From the NCBI GenBank assembly GCA_002435835.1, contig DIVM01000025.1, positions 1 to 28,694 of the forward strand: DNA of 28,694 bases. The letters are read 5' to 3'. Within the stretch, counting starts at the first letter, position 1, and every line of letters starts with the position of its first letter. The DNA is from Firmicutes bacterium UBA6132. GTDB lineage: Bacteria; Bacillota_A; Clostridia; Tissierellales; Sedimentibacteraceae. Shown here piece by piece: positions 16,363 through 24,359 of the stretch. The position numbers and the translations under genes were made by a program. A model generated the notes under the pieces. That model was not told the origin of the DNA, did not search any database, and saw only the letters and a program-made list of their open reading frames with translations.

Positions 16363-16935
16363 TTATTTTTCAAACACTAATCCAAAATGATAAGGTGGAA
16401 GGTCAATCTGTTTTTTAAAAGTAAACCCTACTTTTAAAGCCCAATCTACAATATTTTCAGCTTTAGGTCTAATTTCCATTGATGGTCCTCTTGGAGTTTC
16501 TTCATTTATCCAATGTATAACTCCTACTATACCATTCTTGTTCAAAACATCATAAACATTTTTTAGTAATTCCAATGGCTTTTCGCAATGAAGAATATTA
16601 AATAATGTTACATAATCAATTTCTGACTGATGTATTTTTAATTTTTCAATTGTTTCTTCAGTAGAAATATCACCGTTAATCAATTGTACATTTGAAATAT
16701 TAGCTTCTTTTATTTTATTTCTACAAACATCTATTAGTTTTTCATCAACATCTATACCAATTACATTCATATTTACAAGTTCAGTAGCTGGTATTAAAAA
16801 TGTACCATAACCACATCCTATATCAATTAAAATTCTTATATTTTTATCTACACCCATTTGTTTAAGAATATCTACAGGATTAAAAAATGATTGCCATAAT
16901 TCTTCAGATGGCATTCCTGATTCTCTATACTTCAT
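16363..16935 (-). CDS. Class I SAM-dependent methyltransferase
   Basis: A 190-residue Rossmann-fold methyltransferase. The SAM motif I is LIDIGCGYGTFLIPA at about residue 37, with the acidic VIGIDVDEKLIDVC strand end, NGDIS and VTLFNILHCEKPLELL (motif IV region), then the LNKNGIVGVIHW strand. AAGGAA lies about 8 bases before the ATG. It is monocistronic with its own TTGACA promoter and a roughly 150-nt leader in which I recognise no riboswitch. The substrate is unknown; small free-standing methyltransferases beside a metalloid-oxyanion transporter could act on the metalloid, but that is only positional. Confidence 0.85.
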   Translation of the reverse strand: MKYRESGMPSEELWQSFFNPVDILKQMGVDKNIRILIDIGCGYGTFLIPATELVNMNVIGIDVDEKLIDVCRNKIKEANISNVQLINGDISTEETIEKLKIHQSEIDYVTLFNILHCEKPLELLKNVYDVLNKNGIVGVIHWINEETPRGPSMEIRPKAENIVDWALKVGFTFKKQIDLPPYHFGLVFEK

Positions 16936-17091
16936 AATATTATTCCTTTACTTTTATATATTCTTATAATTTATGAATTTTTAATTAACTAAAACTGTAA
17001 ATTCTTAAATGCTTGTATAAAGTAATAATTGAGCTTTGTAAATTATAGTTTTATACTCATTCATATTTATCATATTTATATTATATGAAAT

Positions 17092-17120
17092 ATCCTATCA
17101 TAATTTTTTTCATGTGTCAA
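17092..17120 (-). promoter_or_regulatory. Sigma-A promoter of the methyltransferase
   Basis: TTGACA (17120-17115), a 17-base spacer and TAGGAT (17097-17092), divergent from the DUF2318 promoter in a 337-bp intergenic region that otherwise shows nothing recognisable. Confidence 0.6.
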
Positions 17121-17195
17121 TTATTTAAAAGACCAAGTTGGATAAATCCAAATATTTCCTCATTATAAAAAAATCAATACAACATTGTAAATGAA

Positions 17196-17228
17196 CTACA
17201 TAAAATCTTCACAAAAATATAGTATCAT
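17196..17228 (+). promoter_or_regulatory. Tandem 11-bp-repeat promoter of the DUF2318/HMA operon
   Basis: CTACATAAAAT (17196-17206), CTTCACAAAAA (17207-17217), 5 bases, then TATCAT (17223-17228). The first repeat is identical to that before the paralogous HMA/cupredoxin gene. Confidence 0.7.
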
Positions 17229-17272
17229 CACATTATTATAAAAAATTATTAAAAATAGAAAGGGAATAAGAA

Positions 17273-17815
17273 ATGAAAAATAATAAGAACTATAAAAAAA
17301 CAACTCAAAAGAAAAATAATAACATGATTCTAGCGGTAGTAGCAGCATTAGTAGTAGGAATTGCAGCATTTACGTTTATTAATCCTAAAGATGAAACAGC
17401 AAATTCAACAGAACAAAAAGAATCTGCTCAAGCAGCAACGCTTAATGCTGAAGGCAATATAGTTATACCTATTGCAGATATATCTGAAAAAGCAACATTT
17501 TATTCATATAATGAATTAAGTTCTAATATAGAATTTTTAGCAGTTAAAGCATCTGATGGAACAATAAGAACTGCGTTTAACACATGCCAAGTTTGTTATT
17601 CATCAGGAAGAGGTTATTATGTTCAAGAAGGCAATGTTTTAGTTTGTCAAAACTGCGGCAACAGATTTAATATGGATGAAGTTGAAGTAACAAGAGGCGG
17701 ATGTAATCCAGTTCCAATTTTTGAAGAAGTTAAAGAAACAACTGATACTTCAATTATAATTTCTAAAGAAGCTTTTAAAGAAGCTGAGACAATATTTGCA
17801 AATTGGAAGAAATAG
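17273..17815 (+). CDS. DUF2318 membrane-anchored Cys-rich protein
   Basis: A 180-residue protein with a basic N-terminus, one membrane anchor (about residues 17-36) and an exported domain. Its C-terminal half carries CQVC (Cys105, Cys108), CQNC (Cys125, Cys128) and GGCNP (Cys144), the pattern of DUF2318, a family thought to bind a metal or Fe-S centre. DUF2318 genes often accompany iron or copper transport genes. AAGGGA lies 8 bases before the ATG. Only 15 bp separate it from the HMA/membrane/cupredoxin gene, so the two work together. It is expressed from a tandem-repeat promoter. Biochemical function is unknown. Confidence 0.85.
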   Translation: MKNNKNYKKTTQKKNNNMILAVVAALVVGIAAFTFINPKDETANSTEQKESAQAATLNAEGNIVIPIADISEKATFYSYNELSSNIEFLAVKASDGTIRTAFNTCQVCYSSGRGYYVQEGNVLVCQNCGNRFNMDEVEVTRGGCNPVPIFEEVKETTDTSIIISKEAFKEAETIFANWKK

Positions 17816-17830
17816 GTCTGGTAATTAATT

Positions 17831-19177
17831 ATGGAGAAATCAGTACTAAAAAAAAGAATAAGATTGGATGGTGTTACTTGTACAGCTTGTGAGTTTAAAA
17901 TCGAAAAAGCATTAAAAAAACAAGTAGGAATAATAGATGTTAATGTTAGCTATGCTTCGTCAACAGCGGATATTTCGTACATTCCTGAAAAAATTGATTT
18001 AGATACTATTAATAAAATAATTGAAAGAACTGGATATACAGTTCTTTCATCTAATAAAAACACATTTGACGAAGAATCATCAAATACTACAACAATATTC
18101 ATAGGCCTAATACTTATAGGGTTATATATTATTATTAATAACACTATTGGTTTTAACTTTTTCCCTCAAGTTACACAAAGTATGGGTTATGGAATGCTAT
18201 TTATTGCTGGACTTTTTACTTCAGTTCATTGTATTGCCATGTGCGGTGGAATAAATTTATCTCAGTGTGCTGGATGTAAAGGCAGTAAAAATAACAGTAT
18301 TTATAGCAAACTAAAACCAAGTTTTCAATACAATCTTGGCAGAGTAACTTCCTACACAATTTTAGGTGGTATAGTTGGAGCACTTGGTTCAGTTTTTAGT
18401 ATTTCTTTAAAAGGCAAAGCATTAATTTCTTTAATAGCTGGTGTATTTATGATAATAATGGGTATTAATATGCTTGGCATAATGCCTATATTAAGAAAAA
18501 TTATGCCACGTCTTCCTAAAAGTTTAACTAATAAGGTGGATGATAAAAGAAATTGTAATGGACCTTTTATTGTTGGATTATTAAATGGATTTATGCCATG
18601 TGGACCTTTGCAAGCAATGCAACTATATGCGCTTGGTACAGGAAGTTTTACAAATGGAGCTTTATCCATGTTTCTGTTTAGTTTAGGTACAGTACCCTTG
18701 ATGTTTTCATTTGGAGCATTTAGTTCAATATTAAGCTCTAAGTTTACAAAACAGATGATGAAGATAAGTGCCATGTTAGTTATAATTTTAGGTTTCGTAA
18801 TGGGTAATCGCGGATTTTCCTTAGCTGGGATAAATGTTGCTGATAAAATTCTTTTACCATTTGGTATAAACTTAGATCAAAGTGGCAAATCTATAACTGC
18901 TTCCATTAAAGATGATTACCAAACTGTAACTACAACTCTTGAATCAGGCAGATATGAACCAATTGAAGTGTACGCAGGAGTTCCACTAAAGTGGACCATA
19001 ATAGCTGAAAAAGGCACATTAAATGGCTGCAATAATGAAATTGTTATTCCTGAATATGGAAAACAGCAAAAATTAGAACTTGGGGAAAATATTATTGAAT
19101 TTACACCCAAAAATGCTGGCACTATAACTTATACATGTTGGATGGGAATGATAAGCAGCACAATAACAATAAAATAA
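17831..19177 (+). CDS. Fusion: HMA domain, UreH/DsbD_2-like membrane domain, cupredoxin-like domain
   Basis: A 448-residue paralogue of the protein at 8308-10113. The HMA domain has VTCTAC (Cys17, Cys20). The multi-pass membrane domain carries SVHCIAMCGGINLSQ and GFMPCGPLQAMQLYALGTG. The C-terminal cupredoxin-like domain (about 365-448) has GVPLKWTI, NGCNNEIVIP and YTCWMGMISS, whose Cys and Met residues are plausible copper ligands; the canonical histidines are not evident. It ends there, without the extra C-terminal domain of the paralogue. A weak AGGT precedes the ATG. It follows the DUF2318 gene by 15 bp and is closed by a terminator. Its last 190 bp recur at 23412-23606 as a gene fragment. 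Confidence 0.87.
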   Translation: MEKSVLKKRIRLDGVTCTACEFKIEKALKKQVGIIDVNVSYASSTADISYIPEKIDLDTINKIIERTGYTVLSSNKNTFDEESSNTTTIFIGLILIGLYIIINNTIGFNFFPQVTQSMGYGMLFIAGLFTSVHCIAMCGGINLSQCAGCKGSKNNSIYSKLKPSFQYNLGRVTSYTILGGIVGALGSVFSISLKGKALISLIAGVFMIIMGINMLGIMPILRKIMPRLPKSLTNKVDDKRNCNGPFIVGLLNGFMPCGPLQAMQLYALGTGSFTNGALSMFLFSLGTVPLMFSFGAFSSILSSKFTKQMMKISAMLVIILGFVMGNRGFSLAGINVADKILLPFGINLDQSGKSITASIKDDYQTVTTTLESGRYEPIEVYAGVPLKWTIIAEKGTLNGCNNEIVIPEYGKQQKLELGENIIEFTPKNAGTITYTCWMGMISSTITIK

Positions 19178-19183
19178 ACAAAG

Positions 19184-19212
19184 AGCCTATGTAATTTTTA
19201 AGTACATAGGCT
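19184..19212 (+). terminator. Intrinsic terminator of the DUF2318/HMA operon
   Basis: AGCCTATGTA (19184-19193) pairs with TACATAGGCT (19203-19212), followed by TTT. A degraded version follows the duplicated fragment at 23615-23640. Confidence 0.85.
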
Positions 19213-19450
19213 TTTAATTTTAAAATATTAGTTTTATGCAGCAAGGTGATTATACATTTGTCATTTTTTAATACAGTAATATTTGTTGAAATTTGAAAAT
19301 ATTCTATACTACTATATATCATGTTATATGAAAATGTATTTAAACTTTTTTTTAAAAATTTTTATAGCTTAATTTGTTTGCTTGTTTTCCCACTTGTTGC
19401 AAGAACTCTTGCAGAATCGTCCTTACTATCAAATCCATATTCTTTAATTT
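19213..19450. other. Gene-free stretch before the PBP promoter
   Basis: AT-rich, no convincing gene. On the minus strand about 30 codons ending at TAA 19364-19362 (…ARVLATSGKTSKQIKL) have protein-like composition but no start or ribosome binding site; it may be a relic. Confidence 0.5.
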
Positions 19451-19483
19451 CTTCACATTATTTTCACATCTATTTTATATAAT
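19451..19483 (+). promoter_or_regulatory. Tandem 11-bp-repeat promoter of the PBP gene
   Basis: CTTCACATTAT (19451-19461), TTTCACATCTA (19462-19472), 5 bases, then TATAAT (19478-19483). A leader of about 100 nt precedes the PBP start. Confidence 0.7.
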
Positions 19484-19588
19484 TATCTTTATGAATAATT
19501 TTACAATGTAGGTATTTTACTTTTTCAATATTCCATATGAAATTAAGCTTCCAATAAATTATAATTCATAAATGATAGAGGTGGTAAT

Positions 19589-22420
19589 TTGTTTAATAAA
19601 AGTTTTTTTAATAATAGATTTAATATTTTATGTATTTTATTTTTTTCGTTACTCTTTATTTTAGGCTTTAAAATGGCTGCTTTAACAATTATCGAAGGAG
19701 AAAATTATCGAAAAATAGCAGACATAAAAAATATAAAGGATATACCTGTAAAGGCTCCAAGAGGTAAAATATTAGACAGAAATGGAAAGATATTAGCTGA
19801 TAACGTGTCAAGTTATACTGTTCAGATATATGCTGATCAGGTTAAGGATGACGAAATTAATGATGTTGCATATACCTTGTCAAAAATATTAGATGAAAAT
19901 GCAGAGAACCCAGTTGATGAATTTCCTATATTGCTTGATACTTTTGAGTTTATTAACAGTGACCTACAAGAGTCTAATAACTCCAATGAAAATAATGTAA
20001 ACTTAGACACAAGTAATACAACCCAAGAAATTGTAATTGAATTAGTAAGAGAAAATATTTATGAGTGGTTAAATTACCAAGCGGTTATCTATGGTGAAAA
20101 TTTCAATCCAAAAGATAGAGTATTAAAAACCATAAAAAAAGATATAAAAGACCTTCCCATTGAGCTTGTTAAGGGACAATACGTCTTCAGTGAAGAAAAA
20201 AATAATATAGAAACAAATTCCATAAAAACCTGGTTTGAAAAAAATAAAATGAATGTTAATTTGGGCCCTGATGAAGTAATCAGCGAATTATTAATAAACA
20301 AAAATAAATACATATTAAATATTTTTTCTAATTCTAAAACAAGAAGATTTTCTTATGATTATTTAAATTATAGAGGACTTGCTAACAATATTAAATTAGT
20401 TAAATATTCATTTGTTCAAAATTATGATAATTCATTAAATGAAAGCAGTGAGGAGAATGAAGCTGTAGAAGCATTCAATAAACTGAGAGAAACTCTTAAA
20501 ATTGATTCAAAAATTAATGATTACGATTTAAGAAATATGCTTGTTATTAGAGAAAGATATAACAAAACAAATTATCTTTCTTATCATCCAATGGACATAA
20601 GTTATGATGTATCCGAAAAAACTGTTGCAATGATTTCTGAAAGATCGAATGAATTAATTGGTGTTAACGTAGAAATCGAGCCTATTCGTTATTATCCAGA
20701 AAATGATTCAGCAGCGCATATTTTGGGGTACTTAGGTAAAATTTCACAGGATTATGAAATAAATGAATATATAAAAGAAAATGGATATAGCCCCGATGAT
20801 ATAATCGGCAAAACTGGTGTTGAGGAAAAATTCGAAGAATATTTAAGTGGTGAAAAAGGTAAAAAAACTGTTGAAGTAAATAATATGGGAAAAACCATAC
20901 GGTCAATATCAAATCAAGCTCCAAAACCTGGTGATGATTTATACCTAACCATAGATTTAAAACTTCAAAAAAAATCTGAAGAATCATTAAAAAATGGGCT
21001 TGAACAAATTCAAAAAGGTGGCGTTTTTGAAAGTGAATGGGGTGATTTTAAATTTGGCGATAGCTATAAAAACGCCAAATCCGGATCCATAGTTGCTTTA
21101 GATGTTAAAACAGGAGAGGTCCTTGCACTTGCAAATTATCCATCTTATGACTTAAACTTGTTTTCAACTGGAATATCAACAGAGGACTGGAATAGCCTTT
21201 TAAATGATTCTAAAGATCCATTAGCGCCAAAGCCTCTATACAACACAGCTCTTTTAACGTCCATTCAGCCTGGCTCTACTTTTAAAATGGTTACAGCTTT
21301 AGCAGCACTTGAAAAAGGAGTTGATCCATTAACAGAAATATATTGTCCAGGTACTATAAAAGTAGGAGAAAGGAATTTCAATTGTTGGAGTTATACATTG
21401 TATGGACGAGGTCATGGTTGGCAGAATATGTATGAGGCAATACAAAATTCTTGCAATGTTTATTTCTATGTTACTTCTTTAGGAGAAAATCCCGTTACAA
21501 ATCAAAAGCATACTGTTAAAGTTGACGAAAATGACATTATAGAAGTAGCGAAGAAGCTTGGGTTAGACAGCAAAACTGAAATTGAAATTGATATACCTAA
21601 AGAATTATCTGGAGGTGTACCTAATATTGAAAGTAAAAAATTAAATAATAAAATAAATTTAATATTGTTTTTAAAAGAAAACATTGAAAAATTTTTAGAA
21701 AATGATTATATAATTGATGAAAATAAGAAAAATGAAATCATAGAAGAAATAGTTAGTTGGATTGATAAAAAAGATTTAATGACAAGAACAGAAGCATATA
21801 ACAGCTTAAAATCATTGGGATTAAATCCTGAAAAAACAAATAGCAATAACATTCCTTTGGTTGATATCATTAAATATACTTATATAAATCAATCGAACTG
21901 GAGTTCAGGGGATAAATTAAATATGGCAATTGGACAAGGTTATAATTCTTTTACAACTATTCAAATGGCAAGGTATGTTGAAACCATTGCAAATGGCGGA
22001 TACTTAAGAAATGCAAGTGTTGTTAAGAGCATTAAAACATATGATGATAAAGAAACGGATTATAAACCTTTACGTGAATCTGAACGTATTGACATTACAG
22101 ATTATAATTATTTAGAAATAATAAAAGAAGGTATGAAACGTGTTTCTGAATTTGATAGTGCAAGCCCTTATGCAAATTTTCCTGTTGAAGTAGGGAGCAA
22201 AACTGGTACTGCACAAAAGGATGGAATTAATCCAGAAACTGGTAAACCGTACGATGAATTTTCATGGTATGTAGCATTTGCTCCATATGACGATCCTCAA
22301 ATAGCAGTTGCTGTTGTACTATTTCAAGGGGGCTCAGGAAGATACCCAACACCAATTGCAAGAGATGTAATTGGTGAATATTTAAAAATAAATGAAACAA
22401 TTCCTAATATTAAAAATTAA
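19589..22420 (+). CDS. Class B penicillin-binding protein (PBP2-like transpeptidase)
   Basis: A 943-residue peptidoglycan transpeptidase anchored by one N-terminal membrane segment (about 12-35). APRGKILDRNGKILA (dimerisation-domain motif) starts at about residue 56. The transpeptidase motifs are S563-T-F-K566, S621-C-N623 and K871-T-G-T874. It is much longer than a usual PBP2 (about 600-700): the non-catalytic part carries roughly 200 extra acidic/Asn-rich residues (about 85-330), and about 85 Lys/Glu-rich residues (680-768) are inserted between SCN and KTG. Long PBP2-type proteins of this kind occur in clostridia. The start is TTG behind AGAGGTGG. It is monocistronic, under a tandem-repeat promoter, with a shared terminator downstream. 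Confidence 0.93.
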   Translation: MFNKSFFNNRFNILCILFFSLLFILGFKMAALTIIEGENYRKIADIKNIKDIPVKAPRGKILDRNGKILADNVSSYTVQIYADQVKDDEINDVAYTLSKILDENAENPVDEFPILLDTFEFINSDLQESNNSNENNVNLDTSNTTQEIVIELVRENIYEWLNYQAVIYGENFNPKDRVLKTIKKDIKDLPIELVKGQYVFSEEKNNIETNSIKTWFEKNKMNVNLGPDEVISELLINKNKYILNIFSNSKTRRFSYDYLNYRGLANNIKLVKYSFVQNYDNSLNESSEENEAVEAFNKLRETLKIDSKINDYDLRNMLVIRERYNKTNYLSYHPMDISYDVSEKTVAMISERSNELIGVNVEIEPIRYYPENDSAAHILGYLGKISQDYEINEYIKENGYSPDDIIGKTGVEEKFEEYLSGEKGKKTVEVNNMGKTIRSISNQAPKPGDDLYLTIDLKLQKKSEESLKNGLEQIQKGGVFESEWGDFKFGDSYKNAKSGSIVALDVKTGEVLALANYPSYDLNLFSTGISTEDWNSLLNDSKDPLAPKPLYNTALLTSIQPGSTFKMVTALAALEKGVDPLTEIYCPGTIKVGERNFNCWSYTLYGRGHGWQNMYEAIQNSCNVYFYVTSLGENPVTNQKHTVKVDENDIIEVAKKLGLDSKTEIEIDIPKELSGGVPNIESKKLNNKINLILFLKENIEKFLENDYIIDENKKNEIIEEIVSWIDKKDLMTRTEAYNSLKSLGLNPEKTNSNNIPLVDIIKYTYINQSNWSSGDKLNMAIGQGYNSFTTIQMARYVETIANGGYLRNASVVKSIKTYDDKETDYKPLRESERIDITDYNYLEIIKEGMKRVSEFDSASPYANFPVEVGSKTGTAQKDGINPETGKPYDEFSWYVAFAPYDDPQIAVAVVLFQGGSGRYPTPIARDVIGEYLKINETIPNIKN

Positions 22421-22422
22421 TT

Positions 22423-22469
22423 AAAACAAAAATAGAAGCCTAAATACTTTAGACTTCTATTTTGTTTTT
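22423..22469. terminator. Bidirectional terminator between the PBP and the glutaredoxin-like gene
   Basis: An AAAATAGAAG/CTTCTATTTT stem extended by AAAAC/GTTTT, with T-runs on the plus side. It lies just past the PBP stop and overlaps the last codons of the convergent gene. Confidence 0.75.
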
Positions 22470-22727
22470 TAAAAGTTCTATAATTTCATCTCTATTTTCT
22501 ACAAAACCTAATATAACTTTTTTGCCTATTATGATTGTTGGAACAGCCAAACGATTATATTTATTTTTTAGTTCATCCCTGTTCTTCTTCTCAACTATAT
22601 TTTTATATTCAACCTCTATTTGTTGTTTAGCAAAAAAACTTTTTGCTTCCTTACAATCATCTCATGTATCAGAAGTGTACATAACAATATTTTCTTTCTT
22701 TCCAAATACTTTATCAATTAATTTAAT
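22449..22727 (-). CDS. Glutaredoxin-like protein with in-frame UGA (candidate selenoprotein, UxxC)
   Basis: Read with UGA as selenocysteine, this is a 92-residue glutaredoxin/thioredoxin-fold protein. Strand 1 leads into MYTSDT-U-DDC-KEAKSFF, so the UGA (22664-22662, residue 22) falls exactly at the first redox cysteine with the second Cys at +3. The cis-proline loop AVPTIIIG and a following VILGF then match glutaredoxins. Reading continues 70 codons past the UGA to TAA without other interruptions. No ATG/GTG/TTG start is in frame near the ribosome binding site; a perfect GGAGG (22740-22736) lies 8 bases before ATT 22727, the likely but rare start. A hairpin suited to a bacterial SECIS follows the UGA. 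The alternative is a pseudogene by Cys-to-stop mutation; glutaredoxin selenoproteins are known in clostridia. Confidence 0.8.
22629..22647 (-). other. Candidate bacterial SECIS hairpin
   Basis: On the mRNA strand AGCAAAAA (22647-22640) pairs perfectly with TTTTTGCT (22636-22629) around a GUU loop whose first base is G. The loop begins 22 nt after the UGA at 22664-22662. Bacterial SECIS elements are short stem-loops within the coding region with a G at the start of the apical loop, about 16-37 nt after the UGA. Confidence 0.7.
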
Positions 22728-22801
22728 AGGTAAAACCTCCTTAATATGCTAAATTATTTTCATTTAATAATTATTTTATCTAATATTTATAATACTCATT
22801 A

Positions 22802-22831
22802 AGTTAAATATCAATCATTTTATATTTAACT
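22802..22831 (-). repeat. Inverted repeat in the leader of the glutaredoxin-like gene
   Basis: AGTTAAATAT (22802-22811) and ATATTTAACT (22822-22831), a perfect 10-bp repeat with a 10-base loop. It lies between a TATAAT at 22859-22854 and the ribosome binding site at 22740. No long T-run follows, so it is an operator or leader hairpin rather than a clear terminator. Confidence 0.6.
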
Positions 22832-22971
22832 ATTTCACCTCATTCATATATGTATTATACCCAAAAATAATAAAAGCAAACAGATTTTGACAACATCTGA
22901 TATTTAGATATTAAAAATTTATTTTTATTATTCTTATAATTTTACTTGTTGCAACAATTACTTAAATCAAA

Positions 22972-23370
22972 TTAAATTATTATATCAACTTCATTTTCTT
23001 TGTTTTCATCAATATTCATTATAATGCCATTTGGCAAACAAACTATAATCTCGTAGCTTTCACTAATCCATCCTGTATCCGAGCATATTCTTTCCGGACA
23101 TATTTTTTTATCCATTTCTAACATTCTTACCGCTCCATCCTTGACTTCAATATATCCTGTATTCTCGCCAAATTCAAAGTTATAAATATCTTCAGTGTTT
23201 TTATTAATGGATATTTTCTCAACCAACTCATTATTAATTTTAATTTCTATAAATTTATTTTCTTTATTAGGTAATTTAAAAACATTAAATAATATCAATC
23301 CAATATTAAATACAATAATACTACTAATCAATACTTTATCCCAAAATGTCATTTTTATTAATTTCTTCAC
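22972..23370 (-). CDS. NusG domain II-containing membrane protein
   Basis: A 132-residue protein with one N-terminal membrane segment (about 11-31) and an exported domain. GENTGYIEVKDGAVRML, CPERICSDTGWI (Cys91, Cys96) and VCLPNGI (Cys111) are the hallmarks of the stand-alone NusG domain II family of Firmicutes, which is not a transcription factor. Function is unknown. The start is GTG 23370, with AGAGGTGA placed 4-5 bases upstream. It is 245 bp upstream of the candidate selenoprotein, with a TATAAT in between, so separate promoters are likely. Its own promoter would lie in or next to the duplicated fragment at 23412-23606. Confidence 0.85.
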   Translation of the reverse strand: MKKLIKMTFWDKVLISSIIVFNIGLILFNVFKLPNKENKFIEIKINNELVEKISINKNTEDIYNFEFGENTGYIEVKDGAVRMLEMDKKICPERICSDTGWISESYEIIVCLPNGIIMNIDENKENEVDIII

Positions 23371-23411
23371 TGCATCACCTCTAAATTTAATATTAAGCTT
23401 TAAGTTTAATT

Positions 23412-23606
23412 CCGTTTAAATGGACCATAGTAGCTAAAAAAGGTACATTAAATGGCTGCAATAATGAAATCATTATTCCTGAATATGGAAAACAGCAAAA
23501 ATTAGAACTTGGGAAAAATATTATTGAATTTACACCAAAAAATGCTGGCACTATAACTTATACATGTTGGATGGGAATGATAAGCAGTACAATAACAATT
23601 AAATAA
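23412..23606 (+). pseudogene. Duplicated 3' fragment of the HMA/membrane/cupredoxin gene
   Basis: About 64 codons (PFKWTIVAKKGTLNGCNNEI... to WMGMISSTITIK and TAA) are nearly identical to the end of the gene at 17831-19177. The homology starts abruptly near 23412, has no start codon or ribosome binding site, and is closed upstream by TAA at 23394. The stop and a CCTATG/CATAGG terminator (23615-23640, then TTTATTTTT) were copied too. About a dozen base differences exist, half of them silent, and the frame is intact, so the copy is not brand new. It is a remnant of an earlier second copy or of a partial duplication spanning the PBP-selenoprotein interval. Confidence 0.9.
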
Positions 23607-23653
23607 GCAAAAAACCTATGTAAAATCAAAATTTCATAGGCTTTATTTTTTAG

Positions 23654-24271
23654 TTACTTAATATTATTTATCTTTATTTTTTTTACGATGTCACTCATTA
23701 AATCAGTTACTTCTATATTATTTAAACCAGCTTTTTTTACATTCTCCACTGTTTTTCTATTTATGTTTGCACCATATAAATTTAAAGTTACTGGATTTAA
23801 AATATCCATCAATAAGCCCATTACTTTATTTTCACTTCGTACATGCTCTATCATAATTATTTTCCCGTTAGGTTTACACACTCTTTTTATTTCCTTTAAA
23901 CCTTTAACTGGGTCTGGAACAGAACAAAAAACACATGTTGTAAATACACAATCAAATGTATTGTCTTCAAAATTCATATTTTGTGCATCCATAAGTATCA
24001 ACTTAACTTTTTTATTATATTTTTCTGCTTTTTCTTTTGCTTTATGAAGCATTTTTTCACTAAAGTCTATTGCTGTAACATTAATATCATCAGGATAATA
24101 TAAAATATTTTTACCAGTTCCTACTCCTACCTCAAGAACATTTCCTGTCAAATCCTTAAATGCCTCTTGTCTGTACTTTTTTAATGACATTAACTCCATT
24201 GGCATTTCGATTATATCATAGAATTTAGATGCTCTATCATATCTTTTTTTAATTTTATCATTATCATTCAT
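23654..24271 (-). CDS. Class I SAM-dependent methyltransferase (UbiE-like)
   Basis: A 205-residue methyltransferase. It starts KKRYDRASKFYDIIEMPME, then motif I NVLEVGVGTGKNILYYP, VTAIDFSEKMLHKAKEKA, MDAQNMNFEDNTFDCVFTTCVFCSVPDP and LKEIKRVCKPNGKIIMIEHV, all of the UbiE/COG2226 type. The CVFCSVPDP stretch is usual for this group in clostridia and related lineages. GGAGA lies 7 bases before the ATG. It has no obvious operon partners: 88 bp separate it from the small HMA gene upstream on the same strand, so cotranscription with it under the repeat promoter at 24635-24667 is possible. Substrate unknown (lipid, quinone or metalloid are all possible). Confidence 0.85.
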   Translation of the reverse strand: MNDNDKIKKRYDRASKFYDIIEMPMELMSLKKYRQEAFKDLTGNVLEVGVGTGKNILYYPDDINVTAIDFSEKMLHKAKEKAEKYNKKVKLILMDAQNMNFEDNTFDCVFTTCVFCSVPDPVKGLKEIKRVCKPNGKIIMIEHVRSENKVMGLLMDILNPVTLNLYGANINRKTVENVKKAGLNNIEVTDLMSDIVKKIKINNIK

Positions 24272-24359
24272 TAAATTTCTCCTAATAATTAAACAATTAT
24301 TTTTATATTATTTTATCAAATATTTCCAATGCTATTTTAATAAACTTACAAAAACATTA

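Noticed and set aside
22462..22752. Open plus-strand frame of 96 codons
   Set aside because: It is antisense to the glutaredoxin-like gene. The minus-strand reading has GGAGG, fold motifs and the cis-Pro loop; the plus reading is a Phe/Ser-rich shadow.
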